In this document: one piece after another, positions 61,401 to 64,000 of the stretch
Numbering within the stretch: the first letter of the stretch is position 1
Layout of the letters: the number at the start of each line of letters is the position of its first letter
Assembly (NCBI RefSeq): GCF_008806325.1
Contig: NZ_WACR01000004.1
Span: forward strand, 186,001-250,000
Length of the DNA: 64,000 nucleotides
DNA from: Salibacter halophilus
GTDB taxonomy: Bacteria; Bacteroidota; Bacteroidia; Flavobacteriales_G; Salibacteraceae
Direction of reading: 5' to 3'
Position numbers and translations under genes: made by a program
Notes under the pieces: generated by a model
The model's database searches: none
The model's input: only the letters and a program-made list of their open reading frames with translations
What the model was told of the DNA's origin: nothing

Positions 61401-61659
61401 ATTGAAAATTTCAATTGACAATTCAGGTTCATCGACTGATGAATACCTTATTGATGATATTCGAATACATCCTTACGAGGCGAATATGAATGCACGTGTA
61501 TATGACAGGTATCTCAACAGGCCTGTTGCAGAACTTGATGAGAATAATTTTGCCATTTTCTACAACTATAATTCGAAAGGGCAGGTCTCGGTAATAAAAC
61601 GGGAAACTGAAAATGGAATCCAAACTGTTTCAGAAAGAAATAGTTCACTTGAACGCTAA
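55435..61659 (+). CDS. Giant Rhs/SpvB-like secreted protein
   Basis: 2074 residues. After a signal/membrane segment (about 12-34) comes NPAGASQMVDLSTGNFHYSI, PLLEVEGYPITLNYNAG and ASWVGLGWTLNPGAINRQM, the N-terminal block found in Bacteroidota Rhs/SpvB-like proteins. Residues about 125-230 are Gly/Ser-rich. The long remainder has many beta-strand blocks. The C-terminus reads RVYDRYLNRPVAELDENNFA then YNYNSKGQVSVIKRETENG, a YD-repeat-like ending without a toxin domain. It may form part of a Tc/Rhs-like shell together with the next gene. The first 330 bp are C-rich in codon use and the rest is AT-rich. Confidence 0.75.
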   Translation: MLQRIRRSYVIKTISILMVIIFVDSIVHPTILLGQSSNPDYYSNPAGASQMVDLSTGNFHYSIPLLEVEGYPITLNYNAGVTMEQEASWVGLGWTLNPGAINRQMRGIPDDFKKEKVTKEYYSAPSKNQGGGLTFGVELLGMDMDNLVSGLGLNVNADGRLNSYTGLGLSVGFGPSVSLGMNSIASSGLGANLSGGLNFSLGNHSGLSSSSNLAFGLKVGSAENDSETNTSYGKLGFGRGYSYNSVSNQRLTHTSMSLDFGKDNVPTSYDKNENIDETGSMSIFGLSSTISKPLINTFSLPPKISFSTYTKSFDIQIKGGGETPIVPTLIYGGVRYNEMEQTLVRTKNELDAYGYLYMQDREKNKLDKMKTITDFNRYGEGRIHREMKSLPFSYLTHDLFTLSGATVGGSFRAKRSDYGTVGDNTVSTNGMGNDFGAEVGVVGVAEVGTNYSGSMKSGYYGEWHNEVTESLNYRANKSGDPLYQPYYFKMLGELTPSDESFAEKTGGDKPVLVPISRKGDNAFMSQKLDIEVEKKLLGRDVSITNFFDNYRDDREHRNHQISMLNAQDAKHSSVFPEIRNYNSFDYTGGSYPNTAIDRVSHAEGKKHHISAFNVTNTQGEKYHYGVPVYTRKVVSKSFNVSGNIKDLTENRVKYSGSDDTYNNSNGIDNYYNSRTTPAYASSFLLSGYFSSDYQDVTQNGPTPDDLGKYIKFNYTRTSTDFISRTPHIRGNSDNNDAGYDPGFLMNPNDDKGAYSYEEKELWYMHSMESKNYVVEFKLNDEDREDGYGVVNEDGQLESSPSKRYLKEINLYSRQDKLNNGSTAKPLKTIVFKYNYDLCPNYVGSNGKLTLEKLFIYDHTSKKGKEHPYEFYYDNNENYSPQNQDRWGYFKEQPALTSDDINSSQQRNDPLSNAEYPYTPQNKSEADRGAKAWNLSRIKTPQGSEIEVEYESDSYGYVQDVEAMKMYKVNGLVYAGNQLRSKLYEDINTPSYAVEVDISSDPVSSSVSDPEQYFIDRFLKSEKHGTTRTKYLSYNFLVKAGNGGDQWERVMGYMPIITDKVKLTDLNGNGEYETVLLGIKNQKTNEGDYGPFGKLIKKDKSFKANPISEMAWQNNNDYLSGEIIPGNKPIASGFEAIVMALEGMRVQYQIAQNGFYRFSADKGMARYIKPEKSFVRMHVPDKVKYGGGHRVKSITVTDNWDEFSDTYGTEYTYTTTDNIGDTISSGVASNEPFKGLDENAIKYANDPISVLGLSNYGAGHKLMNEMPFAGPILPPPGIVYSKVTSRSIDKAGVTINRTGYQEDCFYTAKDFPFKLKKTAIDVESPDPSRLFLLFYKSSKSILGATQGFSVELNDMHGKTKSHVLFDENGKKVEETYYHYKGKGNEIINKVNGIDNEGTLHTDYELGVERDFVIDSKRFYSAMQIQNMEVGVNFPAMPLPPGFYVAPAIPLLTVSQDIQEMMSITTNKITQKYGVLDRIVRRSQGAKVETKNLLRDYSTGRVLVSSETNHLDNSSPIYTYRFPAKWKYEALSESYENESLVLNQLSGILDSNSEIESAYTDMFHDGDVLLRKEVESDGTLTFEKVWVIEERDVNGSYTGIKQLIDDNGLIVDEVGTAAYSYRVIESGRKNNLSSDVQVIRKVESTTADPSAIYSSSTANDVLNVSAVSLNDRGKYPMSILHAECYQCSPGVDPFEQQVVNFTTDLNPFLYGFINNWHVDSNYVADVSKDYGSSTGQNLADPDLKNDGTFTIDPIYRFSGSSVQVNVSDDWKSTLKNMNYTSISGTVENKNILDNFSSTLFDKYSQKPVASVMNGELEEILFEDFEDFETNDYDLPVSYENSHRTIPVFWDLIFVSDEDGHTGELSMDVKSQGDYTMFIPIVERENQDFNKYRKDVNIPYRPDCYDAYPGMSFVPKLGTQKFTLSFWIKKKNNDNEDFEYPTELVRFDTLCTERQNLRISSDFINETNVIDGWKQVNYTFSMLSSDKAEDALLKISIDNSGSSTDEYLIDDIRIHPYEANMNARVYDRYLNRPVAELDENNFAIFYNYNSKGQVSVIKRETENGIQTVSERNSSLER

Positions 61660-61670
61660 CCTGATCGAAT

Positions 61671-64000
61671 AATGAAGTTTTCACCTAACTCATACACTAT
61701 GTTGAACGACAAGCTTTTTTACAAGTCCAGAATATTGTTGATCTGTGTATTTACACTGTTATCTGTAAGCAAATCATTTGCGGGTATTGAAGAGGCTAAT
61801 AGCCGTATATACCCCGATTCAATGCAGGTTTTTTCTACCCACGTTGAGGATAGCAAGCTGATGTACTTTAAATCTACTACAAACTGGGAAGACACTTTTT
61901 ATGACAAAGAAGTAATCGGTAGAGTTGAGTTGGGAATTGATCATAGTTTATTGCGTGCCCATCATTCTTATGCAGAAACATTTGCAGAGTTAGAAGTGAA
62001 ATATGAAACATGGGATGGAACTTCATTTGTTTCTCATACTATTACATCCCAGGAGTTGTTTGTCTCTTACGATCCTGTAGCTGGCACGAGTTATGATGAT
62101 CGTGACGTACTGATCATTCCGGGAGCTTATTCAATTGATGTTACTTTAACAGATAGTACAAACATTGAAGATTATATTTACCTGGATGCCAGTGTGGAAG
62201 CTGAAAGATATGAGGCGTATGACATTGATTTTATTCCAGCTTCTTCTAATATGAATCACAACAAACTGGGTGATAAACTCTATTTATCATGGCCTTTTAT
62301 AAAGGGAGCTGAAGCTTATGATGTAGAATGGGCTTATGTCGATACAGTAAACAATACTGCTATTATTCAGCATGACTATGATTTTGAAGAATACTCAACG
62401 AGAATAAGAGTTGAACAGAACCGCGCTCAAATACCACTTATTTACGACCCTGGGTATCTTTTAATGCGTTACAGGCCCGTTTATTACGATTCAAACTCTT
62501 TGAAAATAAACGTTGAAGGTAAATGGACCACTGATGTTGTTTCAGGATCTGACAATGCATCAGGAGGTCTCAATGATTTTATCACTAATATGGGGCCTAA
62601 TGCTTATTATATCATTGAGGACTGGTTTGAGGCTTCAAAAAACTGGAGCGCTAATATCGTTTATGCTGATGATGGTTATCAGGGCCAGCAAATCAGCTAC
62701 ATGGATGGATTGTCAAGGGAGAGGCAATCTTTGAGTTCACTCAATACAGAGAACAAAGTGATGGCTAGCTCCCAGCTTTTTGATGCTGCGGGGAGACCGG
62801 CTATTCAGATATTACCTGCTCCTGTTGATCAACAAAAATTCAGCTTTATCGAAGACCTTAATATATCAACAACTGGTCAGCATTACAATTATGAGGATTT
62901 TGATAAAGATAATTTTTACGATACAGCTCAATGCCAGTACGGATATAATCTCATGAGTAGTTCGCTCAGTAATGGTGCTGCAAATTATTATTCTACTGAT
63001 AATCCAGATAAAGAAGGAATGCAGGCTTTTGTGCCTGATGCACAGGGTGCACCATTCCTGATCAAACGGTACATGCCTGACAGAACGGGAAGATTGAGTG
63101 AATATGGAGGTGGTTTTGGCGAAGAGTTTCAACCCCTTGAAATGGGAGCTGTTGAGATAAAATACGGAATGGTTACCAATAGTGATCTCGGCTTGTACTT
63201 TAACAGTAATGATCACGGTGATCAACAGTACTACAGGAGTAACCATGTTTTCGATCAAAATAATCAGCGCTCTTACCTGATGAAAGATTACAAAGGAAGA
63301 GTTATTGCCAGTATGCCCGGTGGAGAGGTTCCCGAATCTTTATTACCGGTTGACGGATCGGTTGCACCAGCTTCACTGGAAGCTGATCTCATAAGCCTGA
63401 ATCAGGAACAGGATGGGGCTTTAGTTGTGCAGTTTCAAAAGTATTTGCCGGGTAATGAGAATTTTATCCTGAGGTACGATGCAGATGTTCCCCAATTCAG
63501 GGGCTGTGATCAAAATGTATGTTTTGATTGTGTTTATGAGGTTGATGTAAAAGTTACCTATGAAGATTCATGTGTATCGGGTATTGAGCACACTAAGCTC
63601 CACGACAATGCAACTATTGGCCAGTTTTCACCGGTTGATAACTGCTCAAATGATACGCTGTATGAATTTGGGGTTACCGGAGCAAGTCCACCGGATACAA
63701 CTTTTTCGCTCCCTTACGGGGCAATGGTTACCATTACAAAAACCCTCAGACCAAGTGAAAAAGCGCTCGAACAATATGTTGATTACTACATGCAAAACAG
63801 CTTGTGTGTTCCGCAGTTTGAGGATCATTTTATCGATGTGCTGGGAGATGTGGCGAGCGAGGCAGATACCTGCTACACAGATCCTTGCTATGTTGAATGT
63901 TATGAAGAATACGGCTCAAAAGAAGAGTATGTAAACCAGGCAATTAGTGATGCTGCTTCTATTGAGGTGATAATTACTTATGATACTGTATATGAACAAG
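61671..64000 (+). CDS. Rhs-like giant secreted protein, 3' end outside window
   Basis: The frame from ATG 61671 stays open to the right edge (776 full codons), so the gene is cut by the window. A signal segment (KSRILLICVFTLLSVSKSFA) is followed by beta-rich sequence. From about residue 355 the Rhs-associated pattern appears: SSQLFDAAGRPAIQILPAPV, GAPFLIKRYMPDRTGRLSEY, then YYRSNHVFDQNNQRSYLMKD and YKGRVIASMPGGEVPESL, similar to the N-terminal part of Bacteroidota proteins that end in RHS core repeats. It starts 11 bp after the previous gene. Any C-terminal toxin or effector domain would lie beyond the window. Confidence 0.8.

Noticed and set aside
55435-61659. Polymorphic toxin with C-terminal effector
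   Set aside because: The C-terminus ends in a YD-like strand pattern without any nuclease, deaminase or other effector motif.
61671-64000. Frameshifted Rhs gene because only small frames are obvious at the right edge
   Set aside because: Reading from ATG 61671 gives no stop codon up to base 64000; the gene is intact and simply cut by the window.

Overview
The window is a chromosomal segment of a Bacteroidota bacterium, most likely a free-living, perhaps marine, member of the Flavobacteriia/Cytophagia kind. The evidence is a type IX secretion sorting domain of the CHU_C type on a giant adhesin-like protein, TonB receptors with N-terminal carboxypeptidase-regulatory-like domains, HYC_CC_PP and DUF4374 proteins, a fused E1 alpha/beta ketoacid dehydrogenase, almost no Shine-Dalgarno sites, and many copies of the Bacteroidota -7 element TAnnTTTG just upstream of start codons. 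No rRNA, tRNA, CRISPR array, transposase or integrase was seen.

Layout. 0-10.4 kb is ordinary core genome: the 3' part of an M1 aminopeptidase, a DUF3817 protein, a metal efflux permease with HMA domain plus a thioesterase, an Mpl-type murein peptide ligase, the E1 fusion, a DUF1684 lipoprotein and a bifunctional acyltransferase of the ornithine/glycine-lipid type. 10.7-19.98 kb is a very AT-rich surface-polysaccharide island (chain-length protein, flippase, polymerase, ligase-like protein, two glycosyltransferases, a WecG-type transferase and an initiating sugar transferase). It is bracketed by an imperfect direct repeat of about 68 bp whose right copy is the 3' end of a PepSY gene. 19.9-24.8 kb is a three-gene operon (TonB receptor, DUF4374 lipoprotein, PepSY membrane protein) with the layout of the xenosiderophore system XusABC. 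25-28.1 kb is a second metal module (TonB receptor, secreted HMA protein, HYC_CC_PP protein), probably for copper.

28.2-50.1 kb is mostly core or scattered genes: uvrA, DUF2490, a TPMT-like methyltransferase, an RlmD-type rRNA methyltransferase, a 1102-residue T9SS substrate with nine tandem repeats, a sulfotransferase/hydrolase pair, a DoxX-OhrR pair with a palindromic operator, a PadR operon, small membrane proteins, a VIT1/CCC1 carrier, MscS, a DUF202/SLC13 pair and pyrD. HMG-CoA lyase follows at 50.2 kb. From 51.4 kb to the right edge lies a locus of very large secreted proteins (152, 1179, 2074 and more than 776 residues) related to Rhs/SpvB-type proteins. The last gene is open to the end of the window.

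The strongest unexplained signal is a dispersed 10-bp word, GGHTCTGACC (H = A, C or T), with 24 perfect copies on both strands, in all reading frames and in intergenic DNA. By a rough estimate fewer than one copy is expected by chance. Copies occur about every 1.4 kb in the core but are absent from the polysaccharide island and from the Rhs-like locus. Two inverted pairs sit at gene 3' ends. This distribution resembles DNA-uptake sequences of Neisseria and Haemophilus, and I know of no such element described for Bacteroidota.
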